Origin: Deltaproteobacteria bacterium
GTDB lineage: Bacteria > Desulfobacterota > G020345765
NCBI GenBank assembly: GCA_030616835.1
Contig: JAUWWP010000104.1
Coordinates: 1-7,812 of the forward strand
DNA length: 7,812 bases
Reading direction: 5' to 3'
This document shows, one piece after another, positions 1 through 6,030 of the stretch (the stretch's first letter is position 1; every line of letters starts with the position of its first letter). Below the pieces are notes generated by a model. It saw nothing but the letters and a program-made list of their open reading frames with translations. It had not been told where the DNA came from and ran no database searches. The translations under genes were made by a program, and so were the position numbers.

Positions 1-1
1 A

Positions 2-343
2 GAGATGCCGCTTATCGCTGCTGTCTTTTATAACCGGCTTAAGAAAAGGATGAGGCTGGAGAGTGATCCTACCGTTATTTATGGTCTGGAGAACTTCGAT
101 GGGAACCTACGGAGGAAAGACCTCCAGGCCTGGAGCCCTTACAATACCTACCGCATCTCCGGTCTTCCGCCCGGGCCCATTGCCAACCCGGGCAAAGATG
201 CCATCATGGCCGCCCTTTATCCGGCCCCGGTTTCCTACCTCTATTTCGTCTCCAAGAACGACGGCACTCATTTCTTCTCCAGTTCATATAAAGAGCACAA
301 CCGGGCGGTCTGGAAGTATCAGAAGCGCCGAAGACATAATTAG
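2..343 (+). CDS. mltG: Endolytic murein transglycosylase MltG (YceG family), C-terminal part only
   Basis: The gene enters from beyond the left edge; 113 codons remain, beginning with a Glu codon at 2-4, and it ends at TAG 341-343. MltG is an inner-membrane lytic transglycosylase that cuts nascent glycan strands and so limits their length. The visible part carries the YceG family's C-terminal hallmarks: PLIAAVFYNRL, then ESDPTVIYGL, then SPYNTYRISGLPPGPIANPG, and finally YLYFVSKNDGTHFFS. The transmembrane anchor, LysM-like part and catalytic Glu (in the family's E-K-E motif) lie upstream, outside the window. The Met at position 5 is internal, not a start. It converges on trmFO with a single base (344) between the two stop codons, so there is no room for a dedicated terminator. 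The family identification is firm; whether the missing part is intact cannot be seen. Confidence 0.95.
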   Translation, partial: EMPLIAAVFYNRLKKRMRLESDPTVIYGLENFDGNLRRKDLQAWSPYNTYRISGLPPGPIANPGKDAIMAALYPAPVSYLYFVSKNDGTHFFSSSYKEHNRAVWKYQKRRRHN

Positions 344-344
344 C

Positions 345-1673
345 TTAAGAAAAATTATCTTTCCACTCCTCTAAAGTTTCCAGGGCTCTCTCGGCTAACC
401 TTCTTTTTCTCTCCTTCTTACTTATTTTTCCTTTCAGCGGGGGAAACAGGCCAAAGTTGATGCTCATCGGCTGAAAGTCTCGGGAATCACTTCCGATAAT
501 GTAGCTGAGCAAAGAGCCGATAGATGTGGTGGCCGGCGGGACGACTAAAGTTTCTCCCCTGAGCAACCGGGCAGCATTTATCCCGGCCAGAAGCCCCATC
601 GCGGTCGACTCGACATACCCTTCTACCCCGGTGAGCTGGCCGGCAAGGAAGATGGAGGGATGGTCTTTAAATTGAAGGTAGTGATTGAGCAGCAGCGGTG
701 AGTTTATGAAGGTATTGCGGTGAAGGCTCCCCAGCCGGGCGAACCGGGCCTTCTTAAGGCCGGGTATCAGCCGAAAGACCCGCTCCTGTTCAGGATAGGT
801 GAGCTTGGTCTGAAATCCTACAATGTTATAGAGAGAAGCAAACCGATCTTCCTGACGCAGTTGGACCACGGCAAAGGGCTGTCTTCCGGTTCGGGGATCG
901 CTCAGTCCCACCGGCTTCATAGGGCCAAAGGCCAGGGTATCCTTACCCCGCTCGGCCAATACCTCGATAGGCAGGCAGCCCTCGTAGGAGCGAAGATTCT
1001 CAAAATCCCGGGAGGGGACCTTCTCGGCCTTTAGCAGCTCTTCGACAAAGCGATAATACTCTTCCCTGCTCAGAGGGCAGTTGAGATAATCAGACTCTCC
1101 CTTGCCGTAGCGGTCAGCCGGAAAGACGATCGAAAAATCTATGGAGTCCTTCTCGACAATGGGGGAGATTGCATCATAAAAATAGAAATACCTTTCCTGG
1201 GTAAGGGAACTTAAAGATCGGGTGAAGTTAGGGGAGGTAAGAGGGCCAGTGGCGATAATGCTGATGCCCTCCGGGATCTCCTTCACCTCTCGGCGGATTA
1301 TCGTGCACTCTTTCGCTAAAGCCAGACTAATACAGCGGGAAAACTCTTCTCGATCTACTGCCAGGGCACTGCCCGCCGGAATCCTGGTCCTCTCGGCAGT
1401 ATCTATAATAATAGAGCCAAGACGCCGGAGCTCTTCCTTAAGAAGGCCGGAGGCATTCTCTAATGAAATAGCCTTAAGGGAGTTGCTGCAGACCAGTTCG
1501 GCCAGGTAGGAAGAGCAGTGCGCCGGAGAGAATCTTTCCGGCTTCATCTCATAGATGGTTACCTTTATTCCTCTCTTAACCGCCTGCCAGGCCGCTTCAC
1601 AGCCGGCCAGCCCCCCTCCAATAACCGTGAGTTCCTTACTCACTTTCTCTGCTGCCTGCCCGGGAGTATCCAC
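345..1673 (-). CDS. trmFO: Methylenetetrahydrofolate--tRNA-(uracil-5-)-methyltransferase TrmFO
   Basis: This FAD enzyme makes 5-methyluridine at position 54 of the tRNA T-loop, using methylenetetrahydrofolate as carbon donor. The product is 442 aa from the first possible start, close to the family's usual 435-450. An FAD-binding GGGLAGCEAAWQ motif lies near residues 19-30. AELVCSNSLKA contains Cys62 and YEGCLPIEV contains Cys233, matching the two functionally important cysteines of the B. subtilis enzyme (Cys53, Cys226). Further family motifs are PAGSALAVDR, ATGPLTS, FYDAISPIVEKDS, FGPMKPVGL, VVQLRQED, NIVGFQTKL, HRNTFINSP and AGQLTGVEGYVES. GTG at 1673 is the first start after an in-frame TAA and overlaps topA by 38 bp, but its AAGGA lies only 2 nt away. 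GTG at 1643 (codon 11) overlaps the topA stop as GTGAGTAA and gives an N-terminus more like B. subtilis. Either start gives an intact enzyme, probably translated in coupling with topA. Confidence 0.97.
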   Translation of the reverse strand: MDTPGQAAEKVSKELTVIGGGLAGCEAAWQAVKRGIKVTIYEMKPERFSPAHCSSYLAELVCSNSLKAISLENASGLLKEELRRLGSIIIDTAERTRIPAGSALAVDREEFSRCISLALAKECTIIRREVKEIPEGISIIATGPLTSPNFTRSLSSLTQERYFYFYDAISPIVEKDSIDFSIVFPADRYGKGESDYLNCPLSREEYYRFVEELLKAEKVPSRDFENLRSYEGCLPIEVLAERGKDTLAFGPMKPVGLSDPRTGRQPFAVVQLRQEDRFASLYNIVGFQTKLTYPEQERVFRLIPGLKKARFARLGSLHRNTFINSPLLLNHYLQFKDHPSIFLAGQLTGVEGYVESTAMGLLAGINAARLLRGETLVVPPATTSIGSLLSYIIGSDSRDFQPMSINFGLFPPLKGKISKKERKRRLAERALETLEEWKDNFS

Positions 1674-4017
1674 ATTCCTTTACCGGGCAACTCACCGTTA
1701 ACTCTGATGTCTTATCGTATTTCTCTACCAGATAGGGAGAGCCGCACTGAGGGCAATGCTCGGGGACGGGCTTATTCCACTCAGCAAACCTGCAGGAGGG
1801 ATAATTACCGCAGCCGTAAAAGAGCTTCCTTCTCGCTGAGCTGCGTTCGACTAACTGTCCACCGCACTGCGGGCACTGAACCCCGATTGGAAAGGACTTA
1901 GCATTCTTACACTTGGGATAGTTCTCGCAGGCAAGAAAGCGATTCCCTGTGCGTGCCTTCTTAATAACCAGATGCCCCCCACATTTTTCACAGATCTCTT
2001 CGGTAACTTCCGGTTTCTCACTCTCTTTGCCCAAAGGTCGGGTATTTCGACAGTCGGGATAACCGCTGCAGGCTAAAAACTTCCCGTAACGCCCGCTCTT
2101 CACTACCATCGGCTTCCCACATTTATCGCACAACTCCTCCTCAGTCTTTTCCTCGGCAAGCTCTCCCCCCTTCTCCTCAGTAAGCTCCCGGGTATACCTG
2201 CATTTAGGATAATTGGGGCAGGCCAGGAACTTGCCGTTTCTTCCCCAGCGGATGACCATCTGGGCACCGCATTTTTCGCAAATGACATCGGAAGGGATCT
2301 GTTCCCTTTTAACATCCCTCATCTGGGTCAAGGCCTGCTCCAGGCTTGCCTCGAAGGGCTGATAAAATCTTGCCAGCGATTCGGTCCAGCTTTGCTTTCC
2401 TCTTTCGATCTCGTCTAAACTCTCCTCCATTTCAGCAGTAAACTCTACATTCAGGATCTGAGGAAAGCTCTCTACCAGGAGTTCGGTAACCAGAAGGCCA
2501 AGCTCGGTAGGAAGAAAGTTCCTTTTTTCCTTCTCGACATAATCTCTCTCGAGGATAGTACTCAGGATGAGTGCATAAGTGGAGGGCCTACCGATCCCCT
2601 TCTCTTCCAACTCCTTTACCAGCGTGCTCTCGGTGAAGCGAGGGGGCGGCTGGGTAAAGTGCTGCTCAGGCTTAATCCCCAGTAACTTAAGGATTTCCCC
2701 CTGTTTTAATTCCGGTAGCACCCCTTCCTTCTCCTCCTCCGGCTCATCCTGTCCCTCCAGGTAGACACTAATGAAGCCGGGAAATTTAAGGATCGAGCCA
2801 ACGACTCGAAAAAGGTAATTATCTGCGGAGATATCAACAATTGTCTGATCGTAGAGTGCAGGCCTCATCTGGCTGGCCAGGAATCGGTTCCAGACGAGCT
2901 CATAGAGGGCCAATTCATCCTTTGCCAGGTATTGCTTTATCTTATCTGGTTCAAATTCAAGGGAGGTTGGCCGAATTGCCTCGTGTGCTTCCTGTGCCCC
3001 CTTCTTGCTCTTATAAAAGTTGGGCCTTTCCGGAAGATAATCAGGGCCGAATCGGGTAACAATATGGCTTCGAACCATCTCCAGGGCCTCACCCGCAATC
3101 CGGGGGGAATCGGTTCGCATATAGGTAATTAAACCCACCGAACCCTCCCGGCCCAGCTCCACTCCCTCATAGAGCCTCTGGGCAATGAGCATTGTCTTTT
3201 TGGCAGAGAAGTGCAGCTTACGAGCAGCCTCCTGCTGCAGTTTACTGGTGATAAAGGGGGGAGTGGGATGCCTCGCCCGCTCCTTCTTTTCCAGCTTCAG
3301 CACCCGGAACTCTGCATCCTGGAGGTTGTCCCGGATCTGCTCCGCACCTTCTTCATCCCCTATTTCTGCTTTTTTGGAGTCAATCCTGATTAGTTTTGCG
3401 ATAAAAGGCGGGGGGGTCTTGCCGGACAGTTCTACTTCAATTGTCCAGTATTCCTTCGGGACAAACGAACGGATCTCCTGCTCGCGCTCACAAATAAGTC
3501 GCACTACCACCGACTGTACTCGTCCGGCTGATAGTCCTCGGCGAACCTTCTTCCAGAGAATAGGGCTAATCTGATAGCCAACCAGCCTATCCAGAACCCT
3601 TCGGGCCTTCTGGGCATTGTACTTGTTCTCATCCGGCCTCCCTGGGTTTTCCAGGGCCTTCAGCACCGCCTTTTTGGTGAACTCATTGAAGCTGGCTCGA
3701 TAGATATCCTTCTTTCTTCCCTTAATTTCCTCCTGGATATGCCAGGCGATAGCCTCCCCCTCCCGATCAGGGTCAGGAGCCAGATAGACCGCCTCGGCCT
3801 CCTTAGCTGCCTTCTTGATCTCCGCGAGGATCTTACCCTTTCCCTTGATGATCTGGTATTGGGGAGAGAAGCCATTCTCAATATCAACCCCCAGGCTCTT
3901 CTCCGGAAGGTTCTTAATATGACCCACCGAGGATTTGATGTTGAATTCCGAACCCAGAAACTTCTTCAGGGTTCTTGCCTTGGTGGGCGATTCTACAATA
4001 ATCAGTGGCTTGCCCAT
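1636..4017 (-). CDS. topA: DNA topoisomerase I (type IA) with five C-terminal zinc-finger modules
   Basis: TopA relaxes negatively supercoiled DNA by transient single-strand breaks through a 5'-phosphotyrosine link. The 793-aa protein begins with a TOPRIM domain (IIVESPTKA near residues 6-14, Glu9; DPDREGEAIAWH at 82-93 with the metal-binding acidic residues). The core follows, with the RVLDRLVGYQISP and GLSAGRVQS motifs and the catalytic tyrosine Y299 in GLITYMRTDSPR. EEKGIGRPSTYA lies near 471-482. From residue 580 there are five four-cysteine modules: C580/583/600/606, C630/633/650/656, C676/679/697/703, C715/718/736/742 and C755/758/777/782. The first four have the CxNYPxC or CxGYPxC pattern of the topoisomerase zinc-ribbon family; the last is divergent. 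No alternative in-frame start lies just upstream of the ATG at 4017, and its ribosome-binding site is weak (TAACTAAG). It follows dprA on the same strand after a repeat-filled 174-bp gap, and its end overlaps trmFO. Confidence 0.98.
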   Translation of the reverse strand: MGKPLIIVESPTKARTLKKFLGSEFNIKSSVGHIKNLPEKSLGVDIENGFSPQYQIIKGKGKILAEIKKAAKEAEAVYLAPDPDREGEAIAWHIQEEIKGRKKDIYRASFNEFTKKAVLKALENPGRPDENKYNAQKARRVLDRLVGYQISPILWKKVRRGLSAGRVQSVVVRLICEREQEIRSFVPKEYWTIEVELSGKTPPPFIAKLIRIDSKKAEIGDEEGAEQIRDNLQDAEFRVLKLEKKERARHPTPPFITSKLQQEAARKLHFSAKKTMLIAQRLYEGVELGREGSVGLITYMRTDSPRIAGEALEMVRSHIVTRFGPDYLPERPNFYKSKKGAQEAHEAIRPTSLEFEPDKIKQYLAKDELALYELVWNRFLASQMRPALYDQTIVDISADNYLFRVVGSILKFPGFISVYLEGQDEPEEEKEGVLPELKQGEILKLLGIKPEQHFTQPPPRFTESTLVKELEEKGIGRPSTYALILSTILERDYVEKEKRNFLPTELGLLVTELLVESFPQILNVEFTAEMEESLDEIERGKQSWTESLARFYQPFEASLEQALTQMRDVKREQIPSDVICEKCGAQMVIRWGRNGKFLACPNYPKCRYTRELTEEKGGELAEEKTEEELCDKCGKPMVVKSGRYGKFLACSGYPDCRNTRPLGKESEKPEVTEEICEKCGGHLVIKKARTGNRFLACENYPKCKNAKSFPIGVQCPQCGGQLVERSSARRKLFYGCGNYPSCRFAEWNKPVPEHCPQCGSPYLVEKYDKTSELTVSCPVKECGYSRAGSRESE

Positions 4018-4040
4018 CTTAGTTAACTCATCACGAATTG

Positions 4041-4058
4041 TCCCGCGTGCACGCGGGA
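4041..4058. repeat. 18-bp perfect palindrome
   Basis: TCCCGCGTGCACGCGGGA equals its own reverse complement. It is GC-rich and lies 23 bp upstream of the topA start codon. It is not followed by a T-run on either strand, so it is not a standard intrinsic terminator. It could be an operator-like site, a cruciform-forming end of a dispersed repeat, or an RNA hairpin in the topA leader. Confidence 0.85.
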
Positions 4059-4099
4059 TTAAAGCCTACTTCACCGTAGTGGCTACGAAGGCTGAATCC
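4056..4099. repeat. Imperfect inverted repeat (bulged hairpin)
   Basis: The arms pair in blocks: GGATT (4056-4060) with AATCC (4095-4099), AGCC with GGCT, TTC with GAA, and an inner CGTAG-TGG-CTACG stem with a 3-nt loop. Unpaired bases are confined to short bulges. The outer arm overlaps the end of the 18-bp palindrome by three bases. The GAATCC end is repeated as TGAATCC (4093-4099) and, inverted, as GGATTCA (4116-4122) and GGATTCG (4124-4130), giving alternative pairings. The pairing is seen in the sequence; its function is unknown. Confidence 0.6.
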
Positions 4100-4134
4100 A
4101 AATGTCATAATCAAAGGATTCAAGGATTCGAGTC

Positions 4135-4178
4135 CCTGCTATTACCTGCCATTCCTTGCTATTCCCTGCTATTCCCTG
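4135..4178. repeat. 10-bp tandem repeat, four copies plus a partial fifth
   Basis: Successive decamers read CCTGCTATTA (4135-4144), CCTGCCATTC (4145-4154), CTTGCTATTC (4155-4164) and CCTGCTATTC (4165-4174), then CCTG. Copies differ by one or two bases. The array ends 13 bp from the dprA stop codon. It looks like a minisatellite-type slippage array; copy number may vary between strains. Confidence 0.8.
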
Positions 4179-4191
4179 AAGTAAGAGACTT

Positions 4192-5292
4192 TCAGTCTTG
4201 ACTCCGGACAAACATCTTCCCGGCTAATTGTTTAATCAGGCCATTAAGCTCCAGGTTCAGGAGAATAGCTAAGACCTGGTTTGCCTTCAACCCGCTCTTA
4301 ACCGTTATCAGATCAATATGAAGCGGTTCTTTTTCCAGAAGGTTAAAAACCTTCCTTTCGTCCTCGGATAGATATGGGGGAATCTCATCCTTTTCCTCCT
4401 GGCCTTTCCGGGAGGTAGCTAATTGAGGAAGGATCTCCTCCAGAACATCCTGGGTCTCTTCCACCAGTTTCGCTCCCTTTTTAATCAGCATATTTGTTCC
4501 CCTGCTTCGAGGGGAGCTAACATTGCCCGGAACCGCAAAGACCTCCCTTCCTTGCTCCAGAGCAAGGTTGGCAGTGATTAGAGAACCGCTCCGCAAAGTA
4601 GCTTCAACGATCACCACCCCTAAGGAAAGCCCACTGATAATCCTATTTCTGGCCGGAAAGTTTACTCCATCAGGATGAGTACCCATAGGAAACTCGGAGA
4701 GCACTGCGCCCTGGGCAGCAATTTCCTGATAAAGCCCTTTATTCTCCGGCGGGTAAATAACATCTATCCCCGAGCCCAGCACCGCAATGGTCCTTCCTCT
4801 CCCGGAGAGGGCACCTTTGTGGGAGATTGAGTCGATCCCCCGGGCCATTCCGCTGACCACGGTGACTCCCTGTCGGGCCAGATCCCGACCGATCCTTTCG
4901 GTAGCCAATCTTCCGTATTCAGTGGGATTGCGAGAGCCAACAACGGCAACTGCCAGACGATCCTCTTTGATTATATTCCCTTTAAGGTAAAGGATGGAAG
5001 GGGGATCATAAATATTCCCTAAATTTTCCGGGTAACCCTCATCACCCCAGGTCAAAAGGGTTACCTGGTGTTTATCAATAAGCTCCATCTCCCTCTTTAC
5101 CCGATCCCAATCCTTAAAACCCTTAATTGACTCAACATTCTTTGGCCGTACATTCGGAACTTTCATAAGCTCCTCCCGGGAGGCCTTAAAAACTCTTTCC
5201 GCCTCCTTAAAGTGGGAAAGTAATCTTTGGTAAATGACATTTCCTACTCCGGGAACGAAGCTCAAAGCCAGCCAGTAAAATCGGTCTTTCAT
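4192..5292 (-). CDS. dprA: DNA-processing protein DprA (Smf)
   Basis: DprA binds incoming single-stranded DNA and loads RecA during natural transformation; it also occurs in bacteria not known to be competent. The 366-aa protein has the complete three-part form. An N-terminal helix-hairpin-helix/SAM-like region covers about 1-75 (FVPGVGNVIYQRLL). A Rossmann-fold core follows at about 110-290, with AVVGSRNPTEYG, VVSGMARGIDSISHKGAL, VLGSGIDVIYPPEN, LSEFPMG, FPARNRIISGLS, EATLRSGSLITA and FAVPGN. A C-terminal winged-helix domain covers about 307-366 (LSEDERKVFNLLEKEP to the end), a domain missing from some DprA proteins. The ATG at 5292 is preceded by a modest GGGG about 6 nt away. A promoter lies just upstream (5323-5350), predicting a leader of about 24 nt. 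It heads the dprA-topA-trmFO cluster, an order also known from B. subtilis. Confidence 0.98.
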   Translation of the reverse strand: MKDRFYWLALSFVPGVGNVIYQRLLSHFKEAERVFKASREELMKVPNVRPKNVESIKGFKDWDRVKREMELIDKHQVTLLTWGDEGYPENLGNIYDPPSILYLKGNIIKEDRLAVAVVGSRNPTEYGRLATERIGRDLARQGVTVVSGMARGIDSISHKGALSGRGRTIAVLGSGIDVIYPPENKGLYQEIAAQGAVLSEFPMGTHPDGVNFPARNRIISGLSLGVVIVEATLRSGSLITANLALEQGREVFAVPGNVSSPRSRGTNMLIKKGAKLVEETQDVLEEILPQLATSRKGQEEKDEIPPYLSEDERKVFNLLEKEPLHIDLITVKSGLKANQVLAILLNLELNGLIKQLAGKMFVRSQD

Positions 5293-5322
5293 AAATAGCC
5301 CCAGGAACTTCCAAGAGAAATA

Positions 5323-5350
5323 AATATATCCTAAAATATAAACTAGTCAA
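5323..5350 (-). promoter_or_regulatory. Predicted sigma-70-type promoter for dprA
   Basis: On the minus strand, TTGACT (5350-5345) is followed by a 16-bp AT-rich spacer and TATATT (5328-5323). This predicts transcription starting near 5316, about 24 nt before the dprA ATG. It probably drives the dprA-topA-trmFO cluster. The prediction rests on consensus match and position. Confidence 0.65.
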
Positions 5351-5367
5351 GTCTAAAATTCTATTTT

Positions 5368-5395
5368 TTGACTTATCTCTAATAGCTGATATTAT
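5368..5395 (+). promoter_or_regulatory. Predicted sigma-70-type promoter (extended -10) for queH operon
   Basis: TTGACT (5368-5373) is followed by a 16-bp spacer and TATTAT (5390-5395); TGA directly before the hexamer gives an extended -10 (TGATATTAT). The start would fall near 5402, just ahead of the AAGGA at 5406-5410. Its -35 lies 17 bp from the -35 of the divergent dprA promoter, so the two polymerase sites face away from each other over a shared upstream region. Confidence 0.7.
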
Positions 5396-5416
5396 TAATT
5401 AACTTAAGGAAACGAA

Positions 5417-5458
5417 ATGACCGACGGCAGAAGGAACCTTCAAAGAAAGAATGGCTGA
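5417..5458 (+). CDS. Possible 13-codon leader peptide ahead of queH
   Basis: ATG at 5417 has a better ribosome-binding site than queH: AAGGA at 5406-5410, 6 nt away. The frame reads MTDGRRNLQRKNG and stops at TGA 5456-5458, whose last base is the first of the queH ATG (TGATG). This geometry suits translational coupling: ribosomes ending the leader could restart on queH, which has only a weak site of its own. The peptide is basic, with no recognised motif, and shows no amino-acid run typical of attenuators. It may instead be chance. Confidence 0.35.
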   Translation: MTDGRRNLQRKNG

Positions 5459-6030
5459 TGAAATCAGGAAAGCCAAAGATGCTTCTGCACGCCTGCTGCG
5501 CCCCTTGCTCGACCTCGGTTATTGAGCGGCTCCGTTCGGAATTTCACCTGACCACCTATTTCTACAACCCCAACATCCATCCCCGGGAAGAATACGAGCT
5601 ACGAACTCGGCAGATGAAAGAGTATACCCAAAAGGTAGAGGTGGAATTTATCGAGCCCGAATACGAGCAAGAACGCTGGTTTGCCCTGACCCAGAATATG
5701 GAAATGGTCCCTGAGGGGGGTGAGCGCTGCCGGGCCTGCTACCGGCTTCGCCTGGAAACCACAGCGGATTACGGCGCCCGGAGAGGCTATGACTACTTTG
5801 CCACCACTCTCTCGGTAAGTCCTCATAAAAACGCGCAAAAGATCAATCAGATCGGCAGGAAAGCTTCCCAAAAATATCGGATTAAGTATCTGGAGACGGA
5901 CTTTAAGAAGAGGGAAGGGTTTAAGAGAAGCGTAGAGCTAAGCAAAAGCCAGGGTCTGTTTCGCCAGGATTACTGCGGATGCATTTATAGTAGGCGCGAA
6001 AGAGAAAAAAGGAAGAAAACCGATGCCTAA
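5458..6030 (+). CDS. queH: Epoxyqueuosine reductase QueH (formerly DUF208)
   Basis: QueH carries out the last step of queuosine synthesis, reducing epoxyqueuosine to queuosine at the wobble position of GUN-anticodon tRNAs. It is the non-homologous alternative to the cobalamin-dependent QueG. The 190-aa product has the family's cysteine layout: LHACCAPC (C13, C14, C17), GERCRACYRLRLE (C91, C94) and DYCGC (C173, C175), which supply ligands for an Fe-S cluster and a second metal site. FYNPNIHPREEYELR and ATTLSVSPHKN are further family motifs. The ATG at 5458 is used because it overlaps the leader-ORF stop; ATG at 5479 (codon 8) is an alternative with AGGA about 9 nt upstream and would still keep all cysteines. 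The end overlaps the next gene by 8 bp. The C-terminus is strongly basic (RREREKRKK). Confidence 0.93.
   Translation: MKSGKPKMLLHACCAPCSTSVIERLRSEFHLTTYFYNPNIHPREEYELRTRQMKEYTQKVEVEFIEPEYEQERWFALTQNMEMVPEGGERCRACYRLRLETTADYGARRGYDYFATTLSVSPHKNAQKINQIGRKASQKYRIKYLETDFKKREGFKRSVELSKSQGLFRQDYCGCIYSRREREKRKKTDA

Larger units (their letters stand above)
4018..4191. other. topA-dprA intergenic region filled with short palindromes and repeats
   Basis: This 174-bp gap separates dprA from topA, both on the minus strand. I see no gene in it. Almost all of it is repetitive or self-complementary: an 18-bp perfect palindrome (4041-4058), an imperfect hairpin (4056-4099), three further GGATTC/GAATCC copies and four 10-bp tandem repeats (4135-4174). 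I find no convincing -35/-10 pair for topA, so topA may be read from the dprA promoter. The structure looks like an interspersed intergenic repeat rather than a regulator, but this can only be settled by finding or not finding other copies in the genome. Confidence 0.7.

Noticed and set aside
720..1034. Plus-strand open frames within trmFO, topA, dprA and queH
   Set aside because: They are antisense or off-frame to well-conserved genes and have no ribosome-binding or homology support.
4041..4058. 18-bp palindrome as an intrinsic terminator between dprA and topA
   Set aside because: There is no T-run after it on the minus strand (ACAATTCG follows), and it lies only 23 bp before the topA start.
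4116..4178. CRISPR-like array in the topA-dprA gap
   Set aside because: The repeat unit is 10 bp with no spacers and no cas genes nearby; it is a simple tandem array.
4186..4198. AGACT-TTC-AGTCT hairpin over the dprA stop codon as a terminator
   Set aside because: The stem has only 5 bp and a 3-nt loop, and no T-run follows on either strand.
3935..4201. Plus-strand open frame of 88 codons crossing the topA start and the topA-dprA gap
   Set aside because: It runs antisense to topA and through the repeats; it has no family resemblance, and its openness follows from the repeat sequence.
5396..5457. preQ1 riboswitch ahead of queH
   Set aside because: The predicted leader is only about 55 nt and mostly occupied by the small ORF; I find neither the GGGTTC-like stem nor the A-rich tail of class I.
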